From Deinococcus rubellus (GTDB lineage: Bacteria; Deinococcota; Deinococci; Deinococcales; Deinococcaceae): a stretch of DNA of 64,000 nucleotides. Numbering within the stretch: position 1 is the first letter of the stretch; each line of letters opens with the position of its first letter. The notes under the pieces are model-generated. The model worked only from the letters and a program-made list of their open reading frames with translations, did no database searches and was not told the DNA's origin. The translations under genes and the position numbers were made by a program. This document shows positions 23,239 through 32,379 of this stretch, piece after piece. The stretch covers positions 675,501 to 739,500 of the forward strand of contig NZ_CP104213.1 of the NCBI RefSeq assembly GCF_025244745.1, in the 5' to 3' direction.

Positions 23239-24515
23239 CGCCACACCGCCGAGCTGAGCGCCCGGACCCGCGTGGTCACGTCCTGGGGGCGAACGTGCTG
23301 CGGCCAGCGGGCCTGAACGCGCTGCGCCTGTTCGGCAGGCAGGGGAGCCACCACTTCGGCGCGGTAATAGGCGGCGTCCGGTTGAGTGGCAGGCAGGTGG
23401 CCCTTCAGCGGGCCGTCAAACTCGGCCTCTTGAATTAGTTCGCGCCCGGCGTAGAGCATCAGCGTGCCGCCCGGTTCGCCGCTCACGTCGTAGTACAGCT
23501 CGTCTCCCTCAAGCGAGAGGTCGATCAAGGGGCCCTGCGGCGACTCGGAGACGCAGGTACGGCCCGCCAGGATTCCCGCGTACAGGTCGTTGCGGTGCGG
23601 CCCGGCCACCTTGACCCAGGTGGTGGGCGAGCCGACCTGCAAGAACGGCTCGCTGATGTCGGGCCAAGCGTCCGGCTGGTGGCGGTCGCTGCCGCCCACG
23701 GCAGGCAGGCGCAGGCCCCGGTCGAGCAGGCCCAGCCACTTCTCGCGGGCGATCCAATTGAGCACCGGCCAGGGACCGTTCCAGACTTCCAGCGCGTCAA
23801 ATTGTTCCTCCAGACCCCAGGCCCAATCGCAGCTCGGGCAGGTCGGCACCGGATGGGCCAGCACCGTCAGCAGCCGGGCGCGGGCGGCGTCTTCGAGGAC
23901 TTCCTGCACCCCGGCCGCCTCGGTCAACCGGAACTCCAGCTGTGGCCCCGGTCCGTGCGCCACAAAGTGCCCGTGGTAGGTGGTGACTTCCTGGGCTGGC
24001 AACAAAAAGGCTCCGTCGAGGTGTGGGTGGTGGCTGACGGTGTTGTGGTCCGCCACCGAAACGAAGTCCAGCCCCCGGTCGCGCCCGGCGGCGGCCAGTT
24101 GCGTCAGGCTGCCCTGGGCGTCGGAGTGGTGGGTGTGGGCGTGCAGGTCGCCGCGCCGCCAGCGCAGGTCGAGTTCCGGGTGCAGCTCGATGCTCACGAT
24201 GACCGTCACCCCTTCCGGCGGCACATGGTACAGGCCGAGCAGGACGTGGTGCTCGCCGGGTCGGAAGACGCCCGGCGTGTAGCCCGGCGTGGCGTCGGAA
24301 GTCGTCACCGTGTAGCTGCGCCGCGCGCCGCCGCTCCAGCCTCGCATGCCCACTGGGTCGGCGTAACCGAGGTCGACCGTGGCGCTCTGCGGCGTGAAGG
24401 TCTGGCGCACCGTGACGCCGCGTGTGCCGGGCGGCACGGTAAACGGCACGGTCGGGTAAGGGTCACGCCGGGCATCTTCCGGCGAGAAGAAGCGTTCATA
24501 TCGGGTCTCACTCAC
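23235..24515 (-). CDS. PHP-domain metal-dependent phosphoesterase, CehA-like (426 aa)
   Basis: GTG start at 24515 (GTGA overlap with the ATPase). An N-terminal beta domain (about 130 residues) is followed by the PHP metal site: RRGDLHAHTHHSDAQGSLTQ, FVSVADHNTVSHHPHLDGAF, LTVLAHPVPTCPSCDWAWG and AVGGSDRHQPDAWPD. The GDLHxHTxHSD, DHNT, HP and SDRH elements are the metal ligands of PHP/CehA-like phosphoesterases. Cytoplasmic. The gene sits between an ABC ATPase and a mannosidase, so it probably cleaves a phosphodiester in an imported mannoside. A second CehA-like protein lies at 35424-36743. Confidence 0.85.
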   Translation of the reverse strand: MSETRYERFFSPEDARRDPYPTVPFTVPPGTRGVTVRQTFTPQSATVDLGYADPVGMRGWSGGARRSYTVTTSDATPGYTPGVFRPGEHHVLLGLYHVPPEGVTVIVSIELHPELDLRWRRGDLHAHTHHSDAQGSLTQLAAAGRDRGLDFVSVADHNTVSHHPHLDGAFLLPAQEVTTYHGHFVAHGPGPQLEFRLTEAAGVQEVLEDAARARLLTVLAHPVPTCPSCDWAWGLEEQFDALEVWNGPWPVLNWIAREKWLGLLDRGLRLPAVGGSDRHQPDAWPDISEPFLQVGSPTTWVKVAGPHRNDLYAGILAGRTCVSESPQGPLIDLSLEGDELYYDVSGEPGGTLMLYAGRELIQEAEFDGPLKGHLPATQPDAAYYRAEVVAPLPAEQAQRVQARWPQHVRPQDVTTRVRALSSAVWR

Positions 24516-25564
24516 AGACGCGCCCCCTCTTCGTCGAACAGCACGGCGCGGCTCCATTCCGGCCTCAGCCTCAGCGTGCCGCTCGACGGCGGCTCGGCCT
24601 CACCGGGCAGGCGCACGGCAACGGTTTCCCCGGCCACGCTGAGCATCAGAATGGTTTCAACGCCCAGCGGCTCGACCGCCATCACCTCTCCGCTCAGTTC
24701 TCCCGCCGGATCGAGCAGCAGGTGTTCCGGGCGTAGGCCCAGCGTCAGCGTGCGGCCCACCAGCTCGGGCCGGGGCGTATCCGGGGTGAGCTGCGCGTCG
24801 CCGCAGCGCCAGCGCCCGGCGCGCTCTAGCGTCACCGGCAGCAGGTTCATCGGCGGGTTCCCGATAAAGCTCGCCACGAAGGTGGTGGCGGGCCGCCGGT
24901 AGACCTCCAGCGGCGCGCCGACCTGCTGCACCACCCCGCCCTGCATCACCGCCATGCGGTCGGCCAGGGCCATCGCTTCGACCTGATCGTGCGTCACATA
25001 CACCACTGTCATCTTCAGCTCGCGCTGGAGCCGCTTGAGAAAGGCCCGCGCTTCCAGGCGCAGTTTGGCGTCGAGATTCGAGAGCGGTTCGTCGAACAGG
25101 AACACGTCGGCGTGGTGCACCACCGCCCGCGACACCGCCACCCGCTGCTGCTGGCCGCCAGAAAGCTGACCGGGCCGGCGCTCGAGCAGCGCGCCGAGCT
25201 GTAACTGCTCGGCCACCGCCGAGATGCGCTCGGTGTAGTTGCTGCCGCGCACCCCGCGCACCTTCAGCGGGTAGCCGATATTGTCGCGTACGCTCATGTG
25301 CGGATAGAGGGCGTAATCTTGAAAGACCATCCCGACGTTGCGGTCAGCCGGCGGCAAGGCTGTCACCTCGCGCTCGCCGATGTGGATTTGCCCGGCGCTG
25401 GGCGCTTCCAGCCCAGCGATCATCCGCATGGTGGTCGTTTTGCCGCAGCCGGACGGCCCCAACAGTGCGAAGAATTCACCGTCTTTGATGTCGAGGCTGA
25501 GGTCCTTGACGGCCAGGGTGTTGTTGAAGCGTTTCTCGATGCCGCTGAGGGTCAGTTGCGCCAT
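24512..25564 (-). CDS. ABC transporter ATP-binding protein, UgpC/MalK-like (350 aa)
   Basis: Energises sugar import. Walker A LLGPSGCGKTTTMRMIAGLE, signature QLSGGQQQRVAVSRAVVHHA, Walker B DVFLFDEPLSNLDAKLRLEA, switch VYVTHDQVEAMALADRMAVM and a C-terminal TOBE-type domain (TLGLRPEHLLLDPAGELSGE). Start at ATG 25564 (MAQLTLSGIEKRFNNTLAV). Within the importer-2 operon, 10 bp after the permease. It may also serve importer 1. Confidence 0.93.
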   Translation of the reverse strand: MAQLTLSGIEKRFNNTLAVKDLSLDIKDGEFFALLGPSGCGKTTTMRMIAGLEAPSAGQIHIGEREVTALPPADRNVGMVFQDYALYPHMSVRDNIGYPLKVRGVRGSNYTERISAVAEQLQLGALLERRPGQLSGGQQQRVAVSRAVVHHADVFLFDEPLSNLDAKLRLEARAFLKRLQRELKMTVVYVTHDQVEAMALADRMAVMQGGVVQQVGAPLEVYRRPATTFVASFIGNPPMNLLPVTLERAGRWRCGDAQLTPDTPRPELVGRTLTLGLRPEHLLLDPAGELSGEVMAVEPLGVETILMLSVAGETVAVRLPGEAEPPSSGTLRLRPEWSRAVLFDEEGARL

Positions 25565-25574
25565 GCCGTTGCTG

Positions 25575-26399
25575 TCATCCTTTGATGCCTCCGAAAAAGC
25601 GGAATCCGTAGCGCCAGTTGACCCACAAGTACAACAGCAGCACTGGAAGCACATACAGAAACGAGTAGGCCGAGACCAAAGTCAGCACCGGCTGACCGTT
25701 GTCGTTGTAGAACTGGTACGCCTGCACGCTGGCCGGCAGGTTGGCGTTGGAGCGCAGCAGGATGTACGGCGTCAGAAAGCTGCCCCACACCCCCACGAAG
25801 GCCCACACGCCGACCACCATCAGGCCGGGTCGAATCAGCGGGAAAATGACCTGCGGTAAGTACTGCCAGGGCCGCGCGCCGCAGACGGTGGCGCTTTCCT
25901 CGTAACTCTTGGGCAGGCTATTGACGAAGTCGAGCAGCAGGAAAATGGCGGTGGGCAGCAGGCCGCCGGTCATCACCAGGATCACGCCGAGCTGCGTGTC
26001 GATCAAGCCGAGCTTGAGAATGATGTTGTAAATCGGCACCATTGCGACCGTGCCGCTGACCACCGACGAGAACATCAGCAAGATGGCCGTGAAGGCCCGC
26101 GCCCCCGGCACCCGCGCCCGCGAGAGGGCATAGGCGGCCAGCGCCGCCACCGCCGTCGTGAGCAGCATGCTGCCCAGCGCCTGAATACCGCTGTTGAGCA
26201 GGCCCGTCACCGCGTCGTGGTTGCCCAGCACCGCCCGGAAGTTGGCCAGGCTCGGCGGGCTGGGCAGCACGGTGGCCAGCGAGGCGCGCTCGTTAAACGG
26301 AGCCAGGATCAACCACAGGCACGGCAGCGCGAAGAAAGTCGCCAGCAGCGACGTGACGACGCCGAAGCCCAGCCGCGCCGCGACTTCACGCCCCCGCAT
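25575..26399 (-). CDS. sugar ABC transporter permease, MalG/UgpE-like (274 aa)
   Basis: Six membrane helices, EAA loop KSYEESATVCGARPWQYLPQ near residue 175, C-terminus YGFRFFGGIKG. Start overlaps the upstream permease by 14 nt. Second membrane subunit of importer 2. Confidence 0.9.
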   Translation of the reverse strand: MRGREVAARLGFGVVTSLLATFFALPCLWLILAPFNERASLATVLPSPPSLANFRAVLGNHDAVTGLLNSGIQALGSMLLTTAVAALAAYALSRARVPGARAFTAILLMFSSVVSGTVAMVPIYNIILKLGLIDTQLGVILVMTGGLLPTAIFLLLDFVNSLPKSYEESATVCGARPWQYLPQVIFPLIRPGLMVVGVWAFVGVWGSFLTPYILLRSNANLPASVQAYQFYNDNGQPVLTLVSAYSFLYVLPVLLLYLWVNWRYGFRFFGGIKG

Positions 26400-27327
26400 T
26401 CGGCTCCCTTTTGCGCGAGGCCAGCAGGTACACGGCGGTCAGCAGCAAGTTGAGCAGCATGGTGAACATGGCGATGGCGGTGCCCAGTCCCCAGTCGCCG
26501 AAGCGGAAGGCCACCCGGTAGGTGTGGATGGCAACGATGTCGGTCTTGTTGAGCGGCCCGCCCGCTGTGATCAGGTAGGGCCCGAAGGTGTTGAAGGTCC
26601 ACAGCGAGATCAACACCACCGCTGACAGGACTTGAGGCCGGATGCTCGGCACAATGATGTCCCAGAAGCGCCGCCAGGGACGTGCCCCGCTCACCGCCGC
26701 GACCTCCAGGTACGACGGCGGGATGCTGGCGAGCGCCGCCGAGAACAGCAGCATCGAGAAGGCGGTGCCGCGCCAGATGTTGAAGAGGATGATCGCCGCC
26801 AGCGGATGGTCGAGCGTCCAATCCGGCGAGCCGAGATGCAGTGCCCGCAAAATGACGTTCAGCAGGCCGAAGTCGCGGTCGAGAAACGACAGCCAGCCAA
26901 AGGCCACCGGCACTTCCGGTAGGATCCAGCACAGCGTCACCAAGGTGAACACCACCTCGCGCCACCAGCCGCGCCGCCCATGAAAGAGAAGCGCCAGGCT
27001 CAGTCCCAGCGCGACCTGACCGGACAGCGAGGCCAGCGCGAAGATCGCCGTGACAATCAGCGAGTAGCCGAAGCCGCCGGGCAGCCAGCTGGCTGTGTCG
27101 AACATGCGGGCGTAGTTGCTCAGGCCCACGAAGCCGGTATCCGCGTTGGCACCCAGCAGGGTCTGGTTGGTGAAGCTCACCCCCACGATCCAGGCGAATG
27201 GCAGCAGCAAAAAGAGCGTTATGAAAGCGAAGGCGGGAGCCAGGAATCCGGCACCTGCGCGGGCGCTGAGCAGCGCTGGAGGCCGGGTGATCACCCGCCC
27301 CGGTGCCGAGGCGCGTGGCACGCTCAC
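26386..27327 (-). CDS. sugar ABC transporter permease, MalF/UgpA-like (313 aa)
   Basis: Membrane segments include FLAPAFAFITLFLLLPFAWI and VSFTNQTLLG; EAA loop PSYLEVAAVSGARPWRRFWD near residue 215. First permease of importer 2, 43 bp after the binding-protein gene. Confidence 0.9.
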   Translation of the reverse strand: MSVPRASAPGRVITRPPALLSARAGAGFLAPAFAFITLFLLLPFAWIVGVSFTNQTLLGANADTGFVGLSNYARMFDTASWLPGGFGYSLIVTAIFALASLSGQVALGLSLALLFHGRRGWWREVVFTLVTLCWILPEVPVAFGWLSFLDRDFGLLNVILRALHLGSPDWTLDHPLAAIILFNIWRGTAFSMLLFSAALASIPPSYLEVAAVSGARPWRRFWDIIVPSIRPQVLSAVVLISLWTFNTFGPYLITAGGPLNKTDIVAIHTYRVAFRFGDWGLGTAIAMFTMLLNLLLTAVYLLASRKREPNAGA

Positions 27328-27370
27328 GCGCCCGTCCCCTCACCGCCGGGCCGCTTCACTTCAGCCCGAG

Positions 27371-28705
27371 TCACTTCAGTTCGACCGTCTTATCGGCCCC
27401 GACGATCTGCTTGACGGCGGCAGCGTAGGCGTCCATCGCCTGTTGGGGCGTCATCTGCCCGCTGACCACCCGCTCGGTCATCAGCTGGGCCTGCTCGCTG
27501 ACTTTGTTGTATTCCGGCAGCATCGGGCGGGTGACGGTGATCGGCAGCAAGGTGCTGGCCATATTCTGCATCACCTTGTCGCTGGGAATGCCGACGTCCT
27601 TGCGCACGCGGATGCGCGGCTCGAGCTTCTGGTAGGCGTCGAGCATGTCCTTGCTGCTCATGGTGGAAAGCAGCGCCCAAGCTTCCTGCGGGTGCTTGCT
27701 GTTGGGGTTGATCAGGTAGCCGGTGCCGCCAGAGATGGTGACGTGGCTTTGCCCCCGGATCCCGCTGCCGGGCTTCTCGGCGGGCATGCGGGTAAAGGCC
27801 ACCGCCTGGTCGCGGTTTTTCATGCCGCTGGGATCGAGGGGGTTGAGCACCGAGCGCCACAGGTAATCGCCCTCGAGTATCATTGCCAGTTTGCCGTCCA
27901 TGAAGGCCTTGAAGCTCAGGTCACGCCCGGTCGGAATAAGTTGCCAGCGCGACTCGCCGAGCTTGTCGTCGAGGTAGACCGTTTTGTAGAAGTTGAGGGT
28001 ATCGAGAATGCCGGGGGCTTTCACGATCCACTTCTGCTTGGCCGCGTCGTACATCTGGATGCCGGTGCCGAGCAGCAGCATGTCGTAGCCCTGCATGGTG
28101 GTGGCCTCGCCCATCGGTGTGCCGGCGTTGATCTGCAGGGGGGTCACGTCCGGCAGGGCCTTTTTGAGCTTGGCGGCGGCGTCCAGAATGTCGTTCCAGC
28201 TTTTTGGGTTCCACGGCACTGGCAAGCCCGCCTTCTTGAACAGGTCCTTGCGGTAATAAACGCCCCGCACGTCCGAGCCCTGTCCGATGCCGTAGAGTTT
28301 GCCCTGGTAACCCAGGATGCTCTGCAGGCCGATGGGAATCTGCTTCCAGCCGTCCCACTGTGTGGCGTTCTTGCCCACCACCACGTCGAGCGGCTTGATG
28401 AGCCCCGAGGCCACGAATTCCGGCAGCCAGAAGCCGTCGAAGCTCATGATGTCGGCCCCACGCCCGGCCTTGAGGTCGAGGGCGTACTGCTGCTTGGTGG
28501 CCTCGGCGCTGCTGGCGGTGTTCTGGTAGGTGACCGCGATGGTCTTGCCCTGCGGTGCCAGGGCCTTGTTGACGGCAGGAATGACACTCTGCTCATACCA
28601 CTTCTGGGCGATGGTGTTAAGGCCCGAGACCGTCAGATTCACGCTCTCGGCCAGCGTGGAGCCGCACAGCATCAGCGTAAGGGCAGCGAGTTTAGCGTGC
28701 TTCAT
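27371..28705 (-). CDS. sugar ABC transporter substrate-binding protein (444 aa)
   Basis: Signal peptide MKHAKLAALTLMLCGSTLAE; then NLTVSGLNTIAQKWYEQSVI, DIMSFDGFWLPEFVASGLIK and GLQSILGYQGKLYGIGQGSD, family-1 binding-protein features. Ribosome site GGAGGCTTTAG before the ATG. Leads the importer-2/PHP/mannosidase operon. The LacI gene that would regulate it lies directly upstream and is broken. Confidence 0.9.
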   Translation of the reverse strand: MKHAKLAALTLMLCGSTLAESVNLTVSGLNTIAQKWYEQSVIPAVNKALAPQGKTIAVTYQNTASSAEATKQQYALDLKAGRGADIMSFDGFWLPEFVASGLIKPLDVVVGKNATQWDGWKQIPIGLQSILGYQGKLYGIGQGSDVRGVYYRKDLFKKAGLPVPWNPKSWNDILDAAAKLKKALPDVTPLQINAGTPMGEATTMQGYDMLLLGTGIQMYDAAKQKWIVKAPGILDTLNFYKTVYLDDKLGESRWQLIPTGRDLSFKAFMDGKLAMILEGDYLWRSVLNPLDPSGMKNRDQAVAFTRMPAEKPGSGIRGQSHVTISGGTGYLINPNSKHPQEAWALLSTMSSKDMLDAYQKLEPRIRVRKDVGIPSDKVMQNMASTLLPITVTRPMLPEYNKVSEQAQLMTERVVSGQMTPQQAMDAYAAAVKQIVGADKTVELK

Positions 28706-28759
28706 CTAAAGCCTCCAGGGGGTGGGTGGCGAGTGGAGCTTCGCCGGGCGGGGAGCCGG

Positions 28760-29672
28760 GGAGAGGGCGCGGAGAAAATAGGAGCGGCGCTGGGTGCTTT
28801 CTCGGGGCACCAGACGGTGGGCGATATTCAGGACGGTGTGGGGAGGGGCAGAACTTGCCTTCACACCACTCGGATTTGCGCCGCCCAGTTTCATACCGTC
28901 CAGTCCGCCCAGCAGGTGGAGGGTGGCCGCCTCGCCGAGGCGAACCGCGTCGAAATCGATGCTGGTCACCTCAGGGTCGAGAGAAGCCGAGAGGTCGTTG
29001 CCCATGCCCACCACCCCCGATGTCGGGAACGCGCTTACCAGCCCCTTTAAGAGCTTTAAGCAGGCCGGTCAGCATGGCGTCATCCGTGACGATCAGGGCG
29101 TCGCGGCCTTCGCGCAGGGCTTGGTTGCCAAGCTGCATCACATCCTGCGGCGAGCCCCGGGTATCGAAGAAACGCAATTCCGGGTAGAGGCGCTGGAGTC
29201 CCAGCGAGCGGTCGCGGGTAGAAGGTGCAATTCGCCGGGCCGAGTAGTACCGGAGATCGGTAGCCAGCGGCGCGCAGGTGGGCACCGATATCGTGCCCGA
29301 CCGCCAAATTGTCGCGGTCCACGTGCTGCGCTGTGACGCTGCCTCTGCGCAGATGCGGCCTGAGGCGGTCCCACTCGCCGCCTCGCACGACCGATAGCGT
29401 CACGCGGTACTACCGCGTCTTGGCGGCCCGGGAAGCGCTGAGGAGAAAATCGCTCAGAAACCGGCCTACATGGCCATCGTCACTCAGGGACACGACGTGA
29501 AGGGTGAAGCTGCGCCCGGTCGAGAGACTGCGCCCGCTGAAGCTGGGGGTGTAACCTGTTTGCTGGCAATGCTCGATCACCCGCTGGCGGGTAGTGCCCT
29601 TGACGCGGGCGTCGCCTGAAATGGCTACCGCAAAGTCGCAGAGAGGTTGGCAAATGAGAACACGTTCGAAGA
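28760..29672 (-). pseudogene. LacI-family regulator, multiply frameshifted
   Basis: Four consecutive pieces in different frames together spell a LacI/GalR regulator: ISGDARVKGTTRQRVIEHCQ and FSGRSLSTGRSFTLHVVSLS (end of HTH and hinge); VDRDNLAVGHDIGAHLRAAG; DVMQLGNQALREGRDALIVT and LLKALKGAGKRVPDIG; then VGMGNDLSASLDPEVTSIDF and HRLVPRESTQRRSYF. The first half of the HTH is missing: the sequence runs into an IS remnant at 29673. At least three frameshifts plus 5' truncation. It would have controlled the operon downstream, which may now be unregulated. Confidence 0.8.
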
Positions 29673-30108
29673 GGTTGTGTTGCCCTAACCGCAATGCCGG
29701 TAAGTTAAGAAGGCGAAGGCGCGCTGGCACGTCCTTTTCTTGGGAAGAGGGTCATCTTGATTTTGACGGCTCTGGGTAAGAGCGCGGTTGTCGTTCAGGG
29801 AGCACGAGCAAGGCGATGTCATCGGCAAGTTGCTCCAGATCATGCGACAAGCGACCAGTGAGGCTCGGGGCAAAGGTAGTCGAATGGCTGGTCGCGGGCC
29901 GTGGTCAACAGTGCGGTGCCGAGGTCCATCCTTCATCTTGACAGCGTTCACACCCCGCCTTGACCCCTTAACTGTCCGGCAGGCAACACAAACTCCTAAG
30001 AAGCACATTGAACCTTTTGCATAGCAATGGCACCATTGGAAGAATCACAAAATTGAGGCAACTCCAGATGTTCTCTAGTCTGCATTAAATGATCAAGGCA
30101 ACACAACC
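29673..30108 (-). mobile_element. degenerate IS4-family remnant with inverted ends
   Basis: GGTTGTGTTGCC at 29673-29684 and its complement at 30097-30108 form terminal inverted repeats; a one-mismatch internal copy lies at 29982-29993. Between them the minus strand preserves, in shifting frames, LSHDLEQLADDIALLVLPER and QPRSYPRAVKIKM, which resemble the C-terminal tail of IS4-family transposases (RSYPRxVK). The N-terminal two-thirds are deleted. It cuts the LacI gene. Confidence 0.6.
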
Positions 30109-30132
30109 TGACCGTAAGCTACTTTCCTGAAC

Positions 30133-30540
30133 TTACAGGGCAGGCGCGATGCCCACGCAATAGAGGCTATCCCCGCGAACTTCCACGCGCAGAGCGGTCA
30201 GGCCGATGGTAGCGGGGCCAAATTCTAGAGCGCCGTTTACCCCGTCATACTCGCTGCCGTGACAGGGACAGATCAGGATGGTGCCAGGTTGCATCAACCT
30301 GGCCCCCGGTTCGTCCACCGTGCAGCCGGAATGTGGGCAGCGCAGGCTGTAGGCCCGCAGATAGATTTCTTCATCCGATTGTTTCAAGGTCAGGGTGTGC
30401 CCGTCCACCACTTTGCTGACGCGGGCCACCACCGATTTGTACGGCTCGCCCTGGTTGGGATAAGTGAAGGTCAGGTACTGGCCAGGCGCGTTCAGGGCAC
30501 TCAGTGGGCCGATTTCTACATCGGGTGCGGGTATGGTGAC
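30133..30540 (-). pseudogene. Rieske-type iron-sulphur protein lacking a start
   Basis: The frame reads QKTVTIPAPDVEIGPLSALN, then LRCPHSGCTVDEPGARLMQP and LICPCHGSEYDGVNGALEFG, with both CxH and CxxH cluster ligands of a [2Fe-2S] Rieske domain. Upstream the frame shows only a hydrophobic stub (LVLQAQ) and a TGA near 30580, with no ATG or good GTG before the domain; a GTG at 30432 would start within it. A signal/anchor region was likely lost where the GDPD gene now ends, so function is doubtful. The domain itself is intact. Confidence 0.65.
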
Positions 30541-30569
30541 GGTTTTCTGAGCCTGCAGAACTAAGCGTA

Positions 30570-31328
30570 TTACCGGGATGAGTCACTGAGAAACGGTCTG
30601 CTGGCCAATTTTTTGGAGAGTGTCACCAGCAATGCCACATCGTTACTGGTGATGCCGTCGGCTCCAGCTTCTAGGACCTGCTGGGCGAGATGCGGATGAT
30701 CCACCGTCCAGGCCAGCACCAGCACGCCTGCTTGCTGCGCCGCTGCTATAAGTTCCGGCCCCACCGTGCGCCAGTACACCGTGACGGCGTCCAGATAAGC
30801 CTCAGCCTTTAAACGATGAGACAACTCCTGATGGTAGGCCGCGTCTGGCGTGCGTGACACTGCGATGTCGGGTAAGGCCGCTTTAAGCCGCCGCAGCGTT
30901 CCATCGTAGCCGCCGCAGACCAAGACATCAGTAAACGCTGCCGAACGCAGTGCCTGTTCAATCTCGTCATGCAGTTCCGGCGCTTTGAGATCAATCATCA
31001 GACCAGCGCGTCCCTGAACGGCTTCAATGGCCTCGGGTAAGGTGGCCAGCGTTCCGTCCGGCACTTTTAAGGCGCGGAGTTCGGCCAGGCTGTGCCGGGC
31101 AATTTCATAGGCCCCTTCCGGCATGATGAACTGCTCGTCGTGCCACAGCAGTACTTGCCCATCACGGGTGAGATGAACGTCCACTTCGACAAAATCCACA
31201 TCGAAGCGGGCGGCGGCGACGATGCTCTCCAGCGTGTTGTCGGGCGCGAGGCGCGGCGCTCCCCGGTGGGCGGTTCGCAGTGGGCCAGCGGCTCGGCGTT
31301 TCAGCAGATACGGTGAGGTGGCGCTCAC
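30570..31328 (-). CDS. glycerophosphodiester phosphodiesterase (252 aa)
   Basis: Hydrolyses glycerophosphodiesters to glycerol-3-phosphate and an alcohol. Motifs: TAHRGAPRLAPDNTLESIVA near residue 20, FVEVDVHLTRDGQVLLWHDE near residue 47 and LMIDLKAPELHDEIEQAL (Lys motif) near residue 113. The usual PENT reads PDNT, a conservative change at a metal-ligand position. No signal peptide, so cytoplasmic. GTG start overlaps the ATPase stop (GTGA); last intact gene of importer 3, implying imported phosphodiesters. Confidence 0.88.
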   Translation of the reverse strand: MSATSPYLLKRRAAGPLRTAHRGAPRLAPDNTLESIVAAARFDVDFVEVDVHLTRDGQVLLWHDEQFIMPEGAYEIARHSLAELRALKVPDGTLATLPEAIEAVQGRAGLMIDLKAPELHDEIEQALRSAAFTDVLVCGGYDGTLRRLKAALPDIAVSRTPDAAYHQELSHRLKAEAYLDAVTVYWRTVGPELIAAAQQAGVLVLAWTVDHPHLAQQVLEAGADGITSNDVALLVTLSKKLASRPFLSDSSR

Positions 31329-32377
31329 CTTGACACCAGTCTGGGCACCGGGACGGCTTCGCCAACGAGTTGGCCGCCCGCGTAGACGACCGCCCGGCGC
31401 ACCTGTACCGCCGCCGCGCTCCCCTCGCCGCGTGGTACGAAGGTCAGCAGCGGCGCGTCCAGCCCAGCCACCCTCAACTGCATCTCTCGGTAGTGGCCCA
31501 GATCGGATTCGCTGATGACCTCGGCAGGAATGCCGCTTGGTGCAAAGTAAATATCCTCCGGGCGAATGGCGACTTCCAGCGGGCCGCTGATGGGTTCGCC
31601 TGCCAGCTCAAACGCCAGTGGCCCTGCGTGGAGGTGGGTGCCCGTCGCCGACGCAGGGAGGAAGTTCATGGTACCGATAAAGTCTGCGACCTCCCTGGTG
31701 GCGGGCCGGGCGTAGAGCGTGCCGGGTGCATCCGCCTGGTGCAACTCGCCGCCGAACATCACGGCGATACGGTCAGCGACGGCCATTGCCTCCTCCTGAT
31801 CGTGGGTGACGAAGACGGTGGTGATGCCCAACTCGCGCACGATGGCTTTAATCTCACCTCTCAGCGAGACGCGCAACTTGGCATCCAAACTACTGAGCGG
31901 CTCATCCAAGAGCAGCACCTGGGGTTCCAGTACCAGGGCGCGGGCCAGCGCCACCCGCTGCTGCTGGCCACCCGACAGTTGACTGGGACTGCGCCCCTCC
32001 ATCCCCGGCAAGCCGACGAGTTCCAGCGCCTGGCCCACCCGCCGCGCCACGTCCGCCTTGGACACCCGGCGCAACTTGAGGCCGAAGGCGACGTTGTGAA
32101 AGACGTTCATGTGCGGCCATAAGGTGTAGCGCTGAAACACCATTGCGGTGGGCCGCGCTTCCGGGCCGAGCGGCAGCAGGCTGCGTCCGTCCAAAGTGAT
32201 GTCGCCCGCGTCCGGGGTCAAAAAGCCCGCCAGCATCCGCAGCGAGGTGGTCTTACCGCAGCCCGACGGCCCCAGCAAGCAGACGAGTTCGCCGGACGCC
32301 ACCTGCAGGTTCAGGGTGTTCACGGCGGGTTTGCCTGCGTAGAGTTTGGAGATATTGCTAAAGTCGATCTCGGCCAT
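31325..32377 (-). CDS. ABC transporter ATP-binding protein, PotA/FbpC-like (350 aa)
   Basis: Walker A LLGPSGCGKTTSLRMLAGFL, signature QLSGGQQQRVALARALVLEP, Walker B LLLDEPLSSLDAKLRVSLRG, VFVTHDQEEAMAVADRIAVM, and a TOBE_2-type C-terminal domain (EVAIRPEDIYFAPSGIPAEV). Works with the two permeases upstream in importer 3, a spermidine/iron/phosphonate-type system. Confidence 0.92.
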   Translation of the reverse strand: MAEIDFSNISKLYAGKPAVNTLNLQVASGELVCLLGPSGCGKTTSLRMLAGFLTPDAGDITLDGRSLLPLGPEARPTAMVFQRYTLWPHMNVFHNVAFGLKLRRVSKADVARRVGQALELVGLPGMEGRSPSQLSGGQQQRVALARALVLEPQVLLLDEPLSSLDAKLRVSLRGEIKAIVRELGITTVFVTHDQEEAMAVADRIAVMFGGELHQADAPGTLYARPATREVADFIGTMNFLPASATGTHLHAGPLAFELAGEPISGPLEVAIRPEDIYFAPSGIPAEVISESDLGHYREMQLRVAGLDAPLLTFVPRGEGSAAAVQVRRAVVYAGGQLVGEAVPVPRLVSR

Positions 32378-32379
32378 TC

